Translations under genes and position numbers: made by a program
Assembly: GCF_003284585.1 (NCBI RefSeq)
Contig: NZ_QKRX01000003.1
Coordinates: 126,540-190,539, forward strand
From: Nitrincola tibetensis
GTDB taxonomy: Bacteria > Pseudomonadota > Gammaproteobacteria > Pseudomonadales > Balneatricaceae
Reading direction: 5' to 3'
Length of the DNA: 64,000 nucleotides
The notes under the pieces: model-generated
What the model was told of the DNA's origin: nothing
The model's input: only the letters and a program-made list of their open reading frames with translations
Databases searched by the model: none
Shown: in pieces, positions 9,414-17,718 of the stretch
How positions within the stretch are numbered: position 1 is the first letter of the stretch
Layout: each line of letters begins with the position of its first letter

Positions 9414-9593
9414 ATGGAGCTTAAGGAAATAAGTGTGAATACTTCAGAACAACTAAGATATTGGCTGATTGAATTGCTTGCATGGTGGGAAGGACATGTT
9501 AATGCTTCTGATCTAGCTCGTGAATTTAAAATCACACGCCAGTCGGCTAGTAAAAGTATTAATCAATATCTCTCACACCGCACTAAAAAGTAG
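9414..9593 (+). CDS. short helix-turn-helix protein, resembles the isolated N-terminus of WYL-type regulators
   Basis: A 59-residue product from the ATG at 9414; a GTG at 9405 would give 62. The block RYWLIELLAWWEG followed by VNASDLAREFKITRQSASKSINQYL looks like the N-terminal winged HTH of WYL-domain regulators, which normally continue for about 200 more residues. Here a TAG stops translation right after the HTH. The same frame after the stop reads only a short stretch before another stop. The gene may be the remnant of a decayed regulator or a stand-alone mini-HTH. It has no obvious partner nearby. Confidence 0.5.
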   Translation: MELKEISVNTSEQLRYWLIELLAWWEGHVNASDLAREFKITRQSASKSINQYLSHRTKK

Positions 9594-9676
9594 GAGCGAA
9601 GAGTTCCAACTAACCAAGGGTGACTAGATAGAATACTCGAAAGAAAACAATCAAGCAGATAGATTATACGATCCTA

Positions 9677-10564
9677 TCAAACCAAATAATGCCTAAACCA
9701 AGCAATTGTTCGATCCCAAGCCAGCTTAGCAGCGGCTTCATCGTATCGAGGTGTTGAATCATTGTGGAAGCCATGATTAGTACCCGGATAGCTATGTGTC
9801 TCGTAGGTTTTTCCTGCTGCCTTCAAGGCTTCTTCATAGGCTGGCCAAGTGGCGTTGATGTTTGGATCTGTCTCGGCAAAGTGAAAGAGTAAAGGGGCTT
9901 GAATCCGAGTAACATCATCTGGATTAGCTTGTCGGCCATAGTAGGGCACAGCGGCGGCAAGGTCAGGATATGCAACCGCGGCTGCGTTCGCAACTCCACC
10001 ACCGTAACAGAATCCAGTGATGCCAACTTTCTCCGTGGTGTGCTCACTGGCTTGTAAAAATTCGATCGCCGCAAAAAAGTCATTCATGAGTTTTTGAGGA
10101 TCAACTTGTTGCTGCAGAACTCGACCTTGGTCATCATTTCCAGGATATCCACCGACTGAGCTTAAGCCATCGGGGGCCAGTGCCACGAAACCTGCCTTTG
10201 CAACACGCCGGGCAACATCTTCAATATAGGGATTGAGTCCACGATTTTCATGTACAACGACTACTCCGGCTGCCTTCTCCTGTAGATTGGCTGGGCGTAC
10301 TAAATACCCACGCACCTCACCATGCCCATTGGGAGAAGGATAGTGAATGTATTGTGCATGTATGTCGGGGTCGGTAAAGGCAATTTGTTGAGCCATAGCA
10401 TAATTAGGACTGAGTGAGCTTAGAATGGCCGAAGCGGTAAGGCCGCCGACAGCGAACAGTGCGGCTCGATCCAAAAAGTCGCGCCGACTGAGACGTCCAT
10501 GAACATATCCATCGTAGAGTTCCAGTAGGTCAGGATGAAAATCTTTGGCAGTGAGGCGAGACAT
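9677..10564 (-). CDS. Tat-exported dienelactone hydrolase-family protein
   Basis: Alpha/beta-hydrolase of 295 residues. The dienelactone hydrolase triad is visible as C186 (GFCYGGG), D233 and H264 (NHGFH), with E106 in HENRG matching the family's supporting glutamate. Before the catalytic domain, a twin-arginine motif SRRDF (26-30) is followed by a hydrophobic stretch to about residue 58 (YAMAQQ), so the protein should be folded in the cytosol and exported by Tat to the periplasm. Proteins of this layout resemble E. coli YghX. AAGGAG precedes the ATG by 6-7 bases. It is a monocistronic gene. The natural ester or lactone substrate is unknown. Confidence 0.88.
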   Translation of the reverse strand: MSRLTAKDFHPDLLELYDGYVHGRLSRRDFLDRAALFAVGGLTASAILSSLSPNYAMAQQIAFTDPDIHAQYIHYPSPNGHGEVRGYLVRPANLQEKAAGVVVVHENRGLNPYIEDVARRVAKAGFVALAPDGLSSVGGYPGNDDQGRVLQQQVDPQKLMNDFFAAIEFLQASEHTTEKVGITGFCYGGGVANAAAVAYPDLAAAVPYYGRQANPDDVTRIQAPLLFHFAETDPNINATWPAYEEALKAAGKTYETHSYPGTNHGFHNDSTPRYDEAAAKLAWDRTIAWFRHYLV

Positions 10565-10740
10565 ATATTTCTCCTTGAGATATTCATTTTAAACCGAGTG
10601 GTGTATGTATGCGTTTTGTGACTCAGTTTAGTCGATAATTAAGGAGGTAAAGTTCCTGCCCGAGCAAAATCGACAGCGGTTTATCACGAGCTGCCATGGC
10701 CGTTATAATGTAATTCATTTCCTTATATGAAGAGCAAACT

Positions 10741-11082
10741 ATGCAACCCGAAATAAAAATCGAAGAGCTGATCGAAGGCAATGGTAAAACCGCTGAGCGT
10801 GGTGCGCTGATTACGGCGCATTATCGCGGTTGGTTGGAAGATGGTACCGAGTTTGATTCGTCCTACAAACGCGGCGAACCCTTCCAAGTGGTGTTGAGCA
10901 ATAAGCGTGTGATCCAAGGCTGGATACTGGGCCTTAAGGACATGAAAGTCGGTGGAAAACGAAAGCTCTGGGTTCCCGCCACATTAGCATATGGTGAACG
11001 TCAAATCGGCACAATGATTCCTGCAAACAGCAATCTGATTTTTGAAATCGAGTTGCTCGACGTATTAACGCGAGACGATTAA
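10741..11082 (+). CDS. FKBP-type peptidyl-prolyl cis-trans isomerase
   Basis: A 113-residue single-domain FKBP. Family features include the central ITAHYRGWLEDGTEFDSSY block, the VIQGWILGLKDMKVGGKR loop and the C-terminal LIFEIELLDV strand. It has no signal peptide, so it should act in the cytosol as a proline isomerase and folding helper. It appears monocistronic. Its function is general and gives no hint about the neighbouring genes. Confidence 0.9.
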   Translation: MQPEIKIEELIEGNGKTAERGALITAHYRGWLEDGTEFDSSYKRGEPFQVVLSNKRVIQGWILGLKDMKVGGKRKLWVPATLAYGERQIGTMIPANSNLIFEIELLDVLTRDD

Positions 11083-11217
11083 GCAGCACGACTCCTTTGC
11101 TCGTATTTGTACGTTGCCAAGATAGGTAATACTATCGAGTAAGCGTTAAGGGTACGGTGGCCTTTAGCATTGGTCTCCATTCTTTTGCTTTTAACCCCCT
11201 AATTTGAGGTGATGTGA

Positions 11218-12279
11218 ATGTATTTTGGTAGTGATAATCAAGCGGGGGTTTCTGCAGCGATCATGCAAGCATTGGTTGAGGCGAATCAGGGCATCGCTGC
11301 TGCGTACAGTGATGATGAGTGGACGCATCGAGCTCGGGCAGCAATTGCCGATTGGTTTGAATGTGACGCTGATGTTCATTTTGTCAGCACTGGTACCGCT
11401 GCTAACTGTCTAGCTTTAGCCTGTAGTCTAGAGCCTTGGCAAATTGCGTTGTGCCATGGGCAAGCTCATATTATAAATGATGAGTTAACGGCTCCCGAGT
11501 TTTTTACAGGGGGCGCACGTTTACTTGGGCTTGATGCGCAAGCACCTAAGCTGAGTGCTATAACCCTAGGGCATACACTAAGCCAAGGCTCTGCGCATCC
11601 TCCACACAATGCCGAACCCGCCGTACTCAGCCTGACTCAGCTCACAGAGTCAGGCCAAGTCTATAGCCTAGAAGAACTGCGTGAACTCACGGACATTGCT
11701 CATCAGTATGGCTTAATTGTCCACATGGATGGTGCTCGTTTTACAAATGCGTTGGTGAGTTTGGATTGCAGTCCGGCTGAAATGACATGGCGTGTTGGCA
11801 TTGATGTGTTGAGCCTAGGGGCAACTAAAAATGGTGCCATGACTGCCGAAGCCGTGATCTTTTTTAAACCCTCCTTAGCCAAAAAATTTGTTCATCTGCG
11901 TAAACGTTCAGGGCATCTGTTATCCAAAAGTCGTTGGATCAGTGCCCAGTTTCTGGCTTGGCTAAAAGACGACCACTGGCGGGAGCTGGCACTTCATGCC
12001 AACCAGCAGGCACGGCAACTCTCTGCAGGCATTGCTGAACACCCTAAGTGCCGCATCGTATGGCCAACACAAGGCAATGAGGTATTTGCAGTGATGCCCA
12101 AAGCATTGATTCAATCGCTTCGGGATCAAGGTGGCATATTTTATGAGTGGACGCCCAGTTTTGTTCCTGCAGAGCAGCGGGTACGAGAGCATGAGGCGAT
12201 GGTACGCTTAGTCTGTTCCTTCCAAACTAAGCCCTGCGAGGTCGTGCAGTTTATTGATGCATTGCACCGGGTCAAATAG
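11218..12279 (+). CDS. threonine aldolase-like PLP enzyme
   Basis: Fold-type I PLP enzyme of 353 residues in the beta-eliminating lyase/threonine aldolase group, which cleaves L-threonine or allo-threonine to glycine and acetaldehyde. The cofactor-binding aspartate is in HMDGARF (about 169-175), and the Schiff-base lysine is K204 in LGATKNG. GAGGTG about 7 bases before the ATG sets the start. Several low-specificity threonine aldolases have this length. It is convergent with the LysR gene at 12367. The enzyme could feed glycine metabolism together with kbl-tdh at 32-34 kb, but it is not linked to them. Confidence 0.87.
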   Translation: MYFGSDNQAGVSAAIMQALVEANQGIAAAYSDDEWTHRARAAIADWFECDADVHFVSTGTAANCLALACSLEPWQIALCHGQAHIINDELTAPEFFTGGARLLGLDAQAPKLSAITLGHTLSQGSAHPPHNAEPAVLSLTQLTESGQVYSLEELRELTDIAHQYGLIVHMDGARFTNALVSLDCSPAEMTWRVGIDVLSLGATKNGAMTAEAVIFFKPSLAKKFVHLRKRSGHLLSKSRWISAQFLAWLKDDHWRELALHANQQARQLSAGIAEHPKCRIVWPTQGNEVFAVMPKALIQSLRDQGGIFYEWTPSFVPAEQRVREHEAMVRLVCSFQTKPCEVVQFIDALHRVK

Positions 12280-12366
12280 TGGGGTGTAAAATAGCTCTTC
12301 AGATAACTTGCATAAGGCTTTCTTCGAGTGAGTATCCGCTTCAAATATAGAGGCTATAAATATTCG

Positions 12367-13269
12367 TTAAACGTCGAATGTTTGTGCATGGGTTTGGTTC
12401 ATGCATTCGGCGAATGACTGAATCAGATCGGCATTGTGTAGGTCTTGATCATGGCAAAAATAATACGAAATAGGTGTTTGAGGTAAAAAGGGTTTGATGC
12501 AGAGATCTGTTTTTCGCCAATAGGCTGTTGCAGGATGAACCAGTCCCACTCCAAATCCAGATTCAACTAGGTTCATGACCAACGAGGCGGTGGTTGCGTC
12601 TATCGTGAGTTTAGGGCTGCAATTAAACTGATCAAAAATCTTGCTTTGTACTGCACTGCATAGATCATTTGGATTGTAGTCGACGAACTCAAACTGATGA
12701 AGATCTTGTGCGTGAATGACGTCTTTACTTGTCAGTGGATGGTCTTGCGGCATCACACAGACTAAGGAGGAACCCAACACCGTCTCAGAGACGAATGCAG
12801 GGTGATTAATGGGGGTTGAAATAATGCCTACATCCAGTTTTCGGCTAATGAGTAAATCTTTGATCATGGCGGTATTCCCCGTCATCAGGGAAAGATGGAT
12901 CGTCGGGTGTCGTTCACGAAACGCTTTACACACCTCTGCCGAATAGCGACTCGCCAGTACAGGCAGGAGTCCAATTGAAAAGACTCGAGGACCTTCTTTT
13001 TTTAAAAGCTTTATTTCTCGGCCCAGTTGAGACAGTTCGGTAAACACGCGATCGCTGTGTTCGTAGAGTTTTAGAGCGGCCGGCGTGGGTTGTAGGCGTC
13101 CAGAGCGCCGTTCAAATAAGGTTAATTCAACATCCTCTTCCAATGCTGAGATGAGTTTGCTAACGGCTGATTGGGTGATAAACAAACTGTTGGCTGCACG
13201 GCTGACGGAACCATGCTTAATAACGGCTCTGAAGGCTTCCATTTGACGAATATTGAAACTATCACACAT
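12367..13269 (-). CDS. LysR-family transcriptional regulator
   Basis: LysR regulator of about 300 residues: an N-terminal HTH (NIRQMEAFRAVIKHGSVSRA, then NSLFITQSAVSKLISALEE) and a substrate-binding-like effector domain. The ATG at 13269 is preferred over a TTG at 13293, which has no convincing ribosome site. The HTH and linker resemble regulators of the OccR/NocR group that respond to amino-acid-like ligands; this is a weak resemblance. It is divergent from the iron-type ABC operon and shares the upstream region holding the Fur-box-like element, so either or both regulators may control that operon. Confidence 0.88.
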   Translation of the reverse strand: MCDSFNIRQMEAFRAVIKHGSVSRAANSLFITQSAVSKLISALEEDVELTLFERRSGRLQPTPAALKLYEHSDRVFTELSQLGREIKLLKKEGPRVFSIGLLPVLASRYSAEVCKAFRERHPTIHLSLMTGNTAMIKDLLISRKLDVGIISTPINHPAFVSETVLGSSLVCVMPQDHPLTSKDVIHAQDLHQFEFVDYNPNDLCSAVQSKIFDQFNCSPKLTIDATTASLVMNLVESGFGVGLVHPATAYWRKTDLCIKPFLPQTPISYYFCHDQDLHNADLIQSFAECMNQTHAQTFDV

Positions 13270-13323
13270 ACGTTGCCAGCCTATTGAACGCAAGTTGAGA
13301 AGGGGGTATTCCGTTTAGGAATG

Positions 13324-13359
13324 TTGGCTTAATATTAAATCAATTGATAATCATTAGTA
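13324..13359 (+). promoter_or_regulatory. predicted promoter overlapped by a Fur-box-like element upstream of the ABC operon
   Basis: TGATAAT-C-ATTAGTA (13345-13359) matches the 7-1-7 Fur consensus TGATAATnATTATCA at 12 of 14 defined positions. TTGGCT (13324-13329) and GATAAT (13346-13351), 16 bp apart, form a plausible sigma-70 promoter whose -10 lies inside the Fur-like element. This arrangement would give repression by iron-loaded Fur. It is 61 bp upstream of the binding-protein start. A single site, not tested. Confidence 0.62.
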
Positions 13360-13419
13360 ATTACAAGGATAATAGCCTTCTGATTAAATCACACAGTGTT
13401 TGAACTGAAGGAGATCTAC

Positions 13420-14454
13420 ATGGCAGTTATATTTTCACATCCTATTTCACGTGCCTTGCTAATGGGCAGTCTGATGACTGGGCTTTCGAGCGTTGCCATC
13501 AGTCAAACGCAGGAATTGCCTGAAGCACTTGATAACTGTGGTTATCTACTCAATGTGAGTGCTCCTCCTGAGCGAGTCATTACAGTTGGACAAGCCTCTA
13601 CCGAGTTGCTTTATCGCTTGGGGTTACATGAAAAGGTTGTGGGAACGTCTAACTGGTTTACTGATGTTGCTCAAGAGTTTGAAGAGGTAAATGCCAATAT
13701 TGAACGTTTAGCGGATAACTTTCCGAGTTTTGAAAGTGTCGTTTCAAAACGGCCTGATCTTGTCACCGCTGATTTTTTGTTCAGTGTAGGACCTCAAGGC
13801 GTGGTCGGTACACGTGAGCAGTTTCATACATTAGGAACTCAAACCTATGTAATGGCTTCACAGTGCTTGGATCAGGATTCCAGCCGAGGCGTGGATGGTG
13901 TTCGCACCGCAATGTTCACATTGGATAACCTGTATAAAAGCATTCGTGATTTAGCAACACTCTTTGATGTGCAGCCAAAAGGTGAAGAGCTCATTCGTGA
14001 GATTCAGCAACGGGAAGTGAAGGCTATCGCTAAAGCGGCTGAACAGAATCTTGGTGATGTGTCCGCCGTATTTTGGTTTTCCAGTGCTGCTTTAGAAATG
14101 GATCCTTGGGTTGCAGGTAGTCAAGCGGTTCCTGGCTGGATGATGTCTACTTTAGGTATACGCAATATAGTCGAGTCGAATGAGGTTTGGCCATCTGTTG
14201 GTTGGGAGTCAATCGCCAAAGCTAATCCAGATTTTATTGTTATTGCGCAGATGCAGCGCCGTCGTTTTGAGGCCGATGATTATCAGAAAAAACTAGAATT
14301 TTTGCGTACAGACCCCGTGACTCGCCACATGGATGCTGTCGTTAATGACCGCATTATCATCATGGACGCTCATGCCATGGAAGTCACCCTCCGTTCAATT
14401 GAAGGATTGGAAAAGCTGGGTGAAGCACTAGAGGCATTTAAGAGTGAGAGTTAA
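13420..14454 (+). CDS. periplasmic binding protein of a siderophore/B12-type ABC importer
   Basis: A 344-residue PeripBP_2 (FhuD/BtuF-type) binding protein. The start is fixed by AAGGAG at 13408-13413 before ATG 13420. A Sec signal peptide is visible (hydrophobic to about residue 25, likely cleavage after VAIS), and the mature protein begins with a CGYLLNVSAPPERVITVGQ region followed by ASTELLYRLGL, the first lobe of the family. It captures a metal chelate (siderophore, haem or cobalamin) in the periplasm. FecCD-type permease and ATPase genes follow, and a Fur-box-like site lies upstream, so an iron compound is the most likely ligand. No TonB-dependent receptor gene is present in the window. 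Confidence 0.88.
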   Translation: MAVIFSHPISRALLMGSLMTGLSSVAISQTQELPEALDNCGYLLNVSAPPERVITVGQASTELLYRLGLHEKVVGTSNWFTDVAQEFEEVNANIERLADNFPSFESVVSKRPDLVTADFLFSVGPQGVVGTREQFHTLGTQTYVMASQCLDQDSSRGVDGVRTAMFTLDNLYKSIRDLATLFDVQPKGEELIREIQQREVKAIAKAAEQNLGDVSAVFWFSSAALEMDPWVAGSQAVPGWMMSTLGIRNIVESNEVWPSVGWESIAKANPDFIVIAQMQRRRFEADDYQKKLEFLRTDPVTRHMDAVVNDRIIIMDAHAMEVTLRSIEGLEKLGEALEAFKSES

Positions 14455-14506
14455 GTAATATGGAGTAGAGCCAAGAAATTTTTCTAAAAAAATAAAGGCC
14501 AATTAA

Positions 14507-14547
14507 GCTCAGAGCCTGTGACCAAGAATTTGGTTGAGGCTTTGAGC
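14507..14547 (+). other. intercistronic RNA hairpin between binding-protein and permease genes
   Basis: GCTCAGAGCC (14507-14516) pairs with GGCTTTGAGC (14538-14547), 10 bp with one G.U. Inside it, ACCAA (14521-14525) pairs with TTGGT (14530-14534) around GAAT. No T-run follows, so it is more likely an mRNA-stabilising or processing structure, or a partial attenuator, than a full terminator. It lies in an unusually long (123 bp) gap within the operon. Confidence 0.6.
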
Positions 14548-14577
14548 CCGATGGATTTGGCAGGGAAATAGTCGCGC

Positions 14578-15612
14578 ATGTCCACAATTGTTTTGCAAAA
14601 AACCGCAAGCCTTATTATTCAGTCATTCAGAGGCCTATTGGTGGCTGCCAGTATACTTTTGGCCGCCATTTTACTGGCCGTTACAATAGGTGAGAGTTCG
14701 ATTAGCCCACAAACGGTGTATCAAACACTGGCCAACAAACTGCTTGGTGCTCAGTATGCTGTTGATCTGATTGATGCCGGTATTCTATGGGAATACCGTT
14801 TGAGCCGCGCAGTGATTGCGTCTTGCTGCGGTGCGGCTCTGGCGGTGAGTGGCGTTATTTTGCAGTCGTTGTTAAGAAACGTCTTGGTTGATCCCTATAT
14901 TTTAGGGATCTCTGCGGGGGCATCTGCGGGGGCCGTCGCTGTCACGATTGTGGGCATAGGCGCAGGTATCCTATCTATGTCCGCAGGGGCGTTCTTAGGT
15001 GCACTGCTGTCGTTTGGTCTTGTGCTGGCTCTTTCCCGAGTCACTGGGCAGATCATCTTGGCAGGTATAGCAGGGGCTCAATTGTTTCATGCACTTTCGG
15101 CGTTAATGATTACCAAATCAGCCAATGCCGAGGCCGCTCGAGGCATCATGTTTTGGCTGTTGGGTAATCTCAGTGGTGTGCGTTGGGGTGATGCTTGGCT
15201 TGCGGTTCCAATCGCTCTCATCGGTCTAGCCATCGCTCTGTACTATGCCCGCGCACTGGATGCCTTTACCTTTGGGTCAGAGTCAGCGGCGTCTTTGGGG
15301 ATTCCAGTGAAGCGAGTGCGTTTTATTTTGATATTGGTAACGGCTTCAATGACGGCCGTTATGGTGTCGATGGTTGGATCAATTGGTTTTGTGGGTTTGG
15401 TGATCCCTCATGCCGCACGCTATCTCGTTGGGGTTCGCCATGCTGTTCTCCTGCCAGTTTCGGCCTTGATGGGCGCTGTGTTTCTAGTCATGTCCGATAT
15501 CCTTTCTCGTATCGTCGTGCCTGGGCAAGTCTTACCCATCGGCGTCGTTACGGCCCTGATTGGCGCACCTGCCTTTGCCTTGATTCTGATTCGGGGGGCT
15601 AAGCACAAATGA
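14578..15612 (+). CDS. FecCD-family ABC permease
   Basis: Inner-membrane permease of 344 residues with about ten hydrophobic helices, of the BtuC/FhuB/FecCD family. The conserved ALAVSGVILQSLLRNVLVDP and LGISAGASAGA segments lie near residues 88-120, and the coupling GSIGFVGLVIPHAAR motif near residue 265. It forms the homodimeric channel of the importer with the ATPase encoded next, whose start overlaps this stop (ATGA). The substrate follows from the binding protein: probably an iron chelate. Confidence 0.92.
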   Translation: MSTIVLQKTASLIIQSFRGLLVAASILLAAILLAVTIGESSISPQTVYQTLANKLLGAQYAVDLIDAGILWEYRLSRAVIASCCGAALAVSGVILQSLLRNVLVDPYILGISAGASAGAVAVTIVGIGAGILSMSAGAFLGALLSFGLVLALSRVTGQIILAGIAGAQLFHALSALMITKSANAEAARGIMFWLLGNLSGVRWGDAWLAVPIALIGLAIALYYARALDAFTFGSESAASLGIPVKRVRFILILVTASMTAVMVSMVGSIGFVGLVIPHAARYLVGVRHAVLLPVSALMGAVFLVMSDILSRIVVPGQVLPIGVVTALIGAPAFALILIRGAKHK

Positions 15613-16361
15613 TTTCGGTCCAGAATGTCAGTTATCAACTGCGTGGTAAAACCTTGATCAGCCCGCTGTCTTTTGAGGTGCAACCCGGCGAAGTTCTAGG
15701 GTTGATTGGCCCTAATGGATCGGGAAAATCAACACTTCTTCGATTACTGGCCGGCATTACTCAGCCGAGCCATGGGCAGGTATTCTTAAAGGGGAAAGCA
15801 ATACATCAGCTCCAACGAGGTGAAGTCGCACGTCAGCTCGCTTTCGTGACACAGCAAGCCGAAACACACGAGCATATCCAGGTTCGTGATGCTGTTGAAC
15901 TAGGACGGACTCCTTGGCTTTCTCTGTTGAACCCTTGGTCAGAGCGGGATCGTTATATTGTTGATGACGCCATGCACGCGCTCAGTATTCAGCACCTTGG
16001 GAATCGTATTTGGCAAACCCTTTCGGGTGGCGAACGCCAGCGCGTTCATCTGGCTAGAGCCTTAGCGCAGCAACCCGAAATACTGCTGCTGGATGAGCCA
16101 ACGAACCATTTAGACATTCAAAATCAGCTGGCTATTTTGCAGCTGGTCGAAACGTTAAAGACGACCATTGTCGTTGCTTTGCATGACTTGAATCAGGCCG
16201 CTCGCTGTGATCGTTTGATCATTATGCACGCCAGTCGTCTGGTTGCGATCGGTAAGCCTGAAGAGGTGCTCACACCTGATCGTATCTGGGAGGTGTTTGG
16301 GGTAAAGACTCGAACAATTCATGACCCTGAACTGCAACGACCCTTACTTCATTTTTTCTAA
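15609..16361 (+). CDS. ABC transporter ATP-binding protein, FepC/BtuD type
   Basis: ATPase of 250 residues with Walker A GPNGSGKST (about 35-43), signature LSGGERQR (about 138-145), Walker B LLLDEPTNHLD (about 157-167) and the H-loop His in ALHDLNQA. All nucleotide-site motifs are intact. Its ATG overlaps the permease stop by four bases, indicating translational coupling. It energises the FecCD permease. The pseudoazurin gene follows after 17 bp. Confidence 0.93.
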   Translation: MISVQNVSYQLRGKTLISPLSFEVQPGEVLGLIGPNGSGKSTLLRLLAGITQPSHGQVFLKGKAIHQLQRGEVARQLAFVTQQAETHEHIQVRDAVELGRTPWLSLLNPWSERDRYIVDDAMHALSIQHLGNRIWQTLSGGERQRVHLARALAQQPEILLLDEPTNHLDIQNQLAILQLVETLKTTIVVALHDLNQAARCDRLIIMHASRLVAIGKPEEVLTPDRIWEVFGVKTRTIHDPELQRPLLHFF

Positions 16362-16378
16362 TTACACAGGATACTCTG

Positions 16379-16816
16379 ATGAGAACATTGCTATTGCTGG
16401 CGTGTGTGCTGTTTATGCCGTATCTCGCGGCTGACACCCTTCACGAAGTGAAAATGCTCAATATGAATGCAACAGGTCCGATGCCATTTGAGCCCGATTT
16501 TTTGGCGATTAATCCAGGAGACAGCATTCGATTCGTACCGGAGCATCGGGGGCATAACGTCGGAACGATAAAACACTTTATTCCTGAAGGTGCCGCAACC
16601 TTTATGAGTAAGATCGACGAAGACTTTACAACGCAGTTTACCCTTGAAGGATGGTATGGGCTGAGATGTCCGCCCCATTACACCATGGGGATGGTTATGC
16701 TGGTCAAGGTTGGCAATCCATCGATTGATCAGCTGGTTCTCCCAGATGACCTGCCCGCTGCAGCATTAGAGCGTTTTAATATGATTATTGATCAACATGT
16801 GGCGGTGACAAGGTAA
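16379..16816 (+). CDS. pseudoazurin-like type 1 copper protein
   Basis: A 145-residue cupredoxin with a short signal peptide (cleavage near residue 18). The four type 1 copper ligands of pseudoazurin are all present: H59 (RGHN), C97, H100 and M105 (CPPHYTMGM), with the correct C+3/C+8 spacing. In other bacteria, pseudoazurin carries electrons in the periplasm, for example to nitrite or nitrous oxide reductase. No denitrification gene is seen here; instead it sits 17 bp after an iron-type ABC ATPase and 9 bp before an EamA gene. AGGA precedes the ATG. Its role in this operon is unknown; periplasmic iron redox or electron supply is one possibility. Confidence 0.88.
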   Translation: MRTLLLLACVLFMPYLAADTLHEVKMLNMNATGPMPFEPDFLAINPGDSIRFVPEHRGHNVGTIKHFIPEGAATFMSKIDEDFTTQFTLEGWYGLRCPPHYTMGMVMLVKVGNPSIDQLVLPDDLPAAALERFNMIIDQHVAVTR

Positions 16817-16825
16817 TTCTCAGAC

Positions 16826-17704
16826 ATGAACGCTTGGAAGGGTATTTCGCTACGGCTCATTGCGACGGGTTTATTTGCCGGGATGGCGCTCTGTGTGAAG
16901 ATCGCGTCAGCCGACGCGCCAGTGGGGCAGATTGTCTTTTGGCGTAGCAGTATCGCGTTGATTCCGATTGTGCTCTATTTAATGTGGATGAATGCGTTTC
17001 CAACTGCCTTGCGGACGCGGCATTGGAAAGGACACCTCTCGCGCAGTGCATATGGTTGTCTAGCGATGTTCCTATCCTTTATTTCCTTGGCGTATTTGCC
17101 TTTGTCCTTAGCTGCAGCTCTGGGCTTTTTGGCCCCGATTTTTGCGATTCCCTTGGCGGTTATGCTGTTGGGGGAAAGGCCCTCTTTTTATCTGGTCATC
17201 ATGGTATTGACAGGGTTTTTAGGTGTTTTGATTATCTTATATCCTTCTTTGGAATCGCCTGATATGACCAAAAGCACGTTGCTGGGGTGTATGGCAGGGT
17301 TGGCGATGGCGATTACCACCGCAATTGCAAAAGTTAAAATCAAACAGCTAACGCACACAGAGCATGCGGGTAGTATTGCCTTTTATTTTGCACTGATTTG
17401 CAGCCTGTTCGGCTTGTTGACCGCTTTCTTAGGGTGGGCACCATTGGATACGCACACCCTCTTTTGGCTGATCAGTGCAGGTTTATTTGGCGGCGTAGCC
17501 CATGTTGTTATGACAGAAGCCATGGCGAGAACATCGGTTTCTACGCTCGCAGTATTTGAATACACGGCGATCTTTTGGGCGCTCGGGCTCGACTATAGCG
17601 TCTTTGGCGGCTTGCCTGACCCCATCGCGCTGGTCGGTGCCGTGATCATTGTCTTGGCTGGAGTCGGTGTGCTGAAAATAGAGTCACGTCCTGTAAGGGG
17701 GTAG
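16826..17704 (+). CDS. EamA/DMT-family transporter
   Basis: A 292-residue integral membrane protein with about ten hydrophobic helices in two EamA repeats (first near residues 5-135, second near 150-285). It begins 9 bp after the pseudoazurin stop with AAGG upstream, so it is probably the last gene of the 13.4-17.7 kb operon. Substrate unknown; a metabolite exporter is the family default. It is convergent with a second, distinct EamA gene only 14 bp away. Confidence 0.85.
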   Translation: MNAWKGISLRLIATGLFAGMALCVKIASADAPVGQIVFWRSSIALIPIVLYLMWMNAFPTALRTRHWKGHLSRSAYGCLAMFLSFISLAYLPLSLAAALGFLAPIFAIPLAVMLLGERPSFYLVIMVLTGFLGVLIILYPSLESPDMTKSTLLGCMAGLAMAITTAIAKVKIKQLTHTEHAGSIAFYFALICSLFGLLTAFLGWAPLDTHTLFWLISAGLFGGVAHVVMTEAMARTSVSTLAVFEYTAIFWALGLDYSVFGGLPDPIALVGAVIIVLAGVGVLKIESRPVRG

Positions 17705-17718
17705 TTGTTAAGCGAGAC

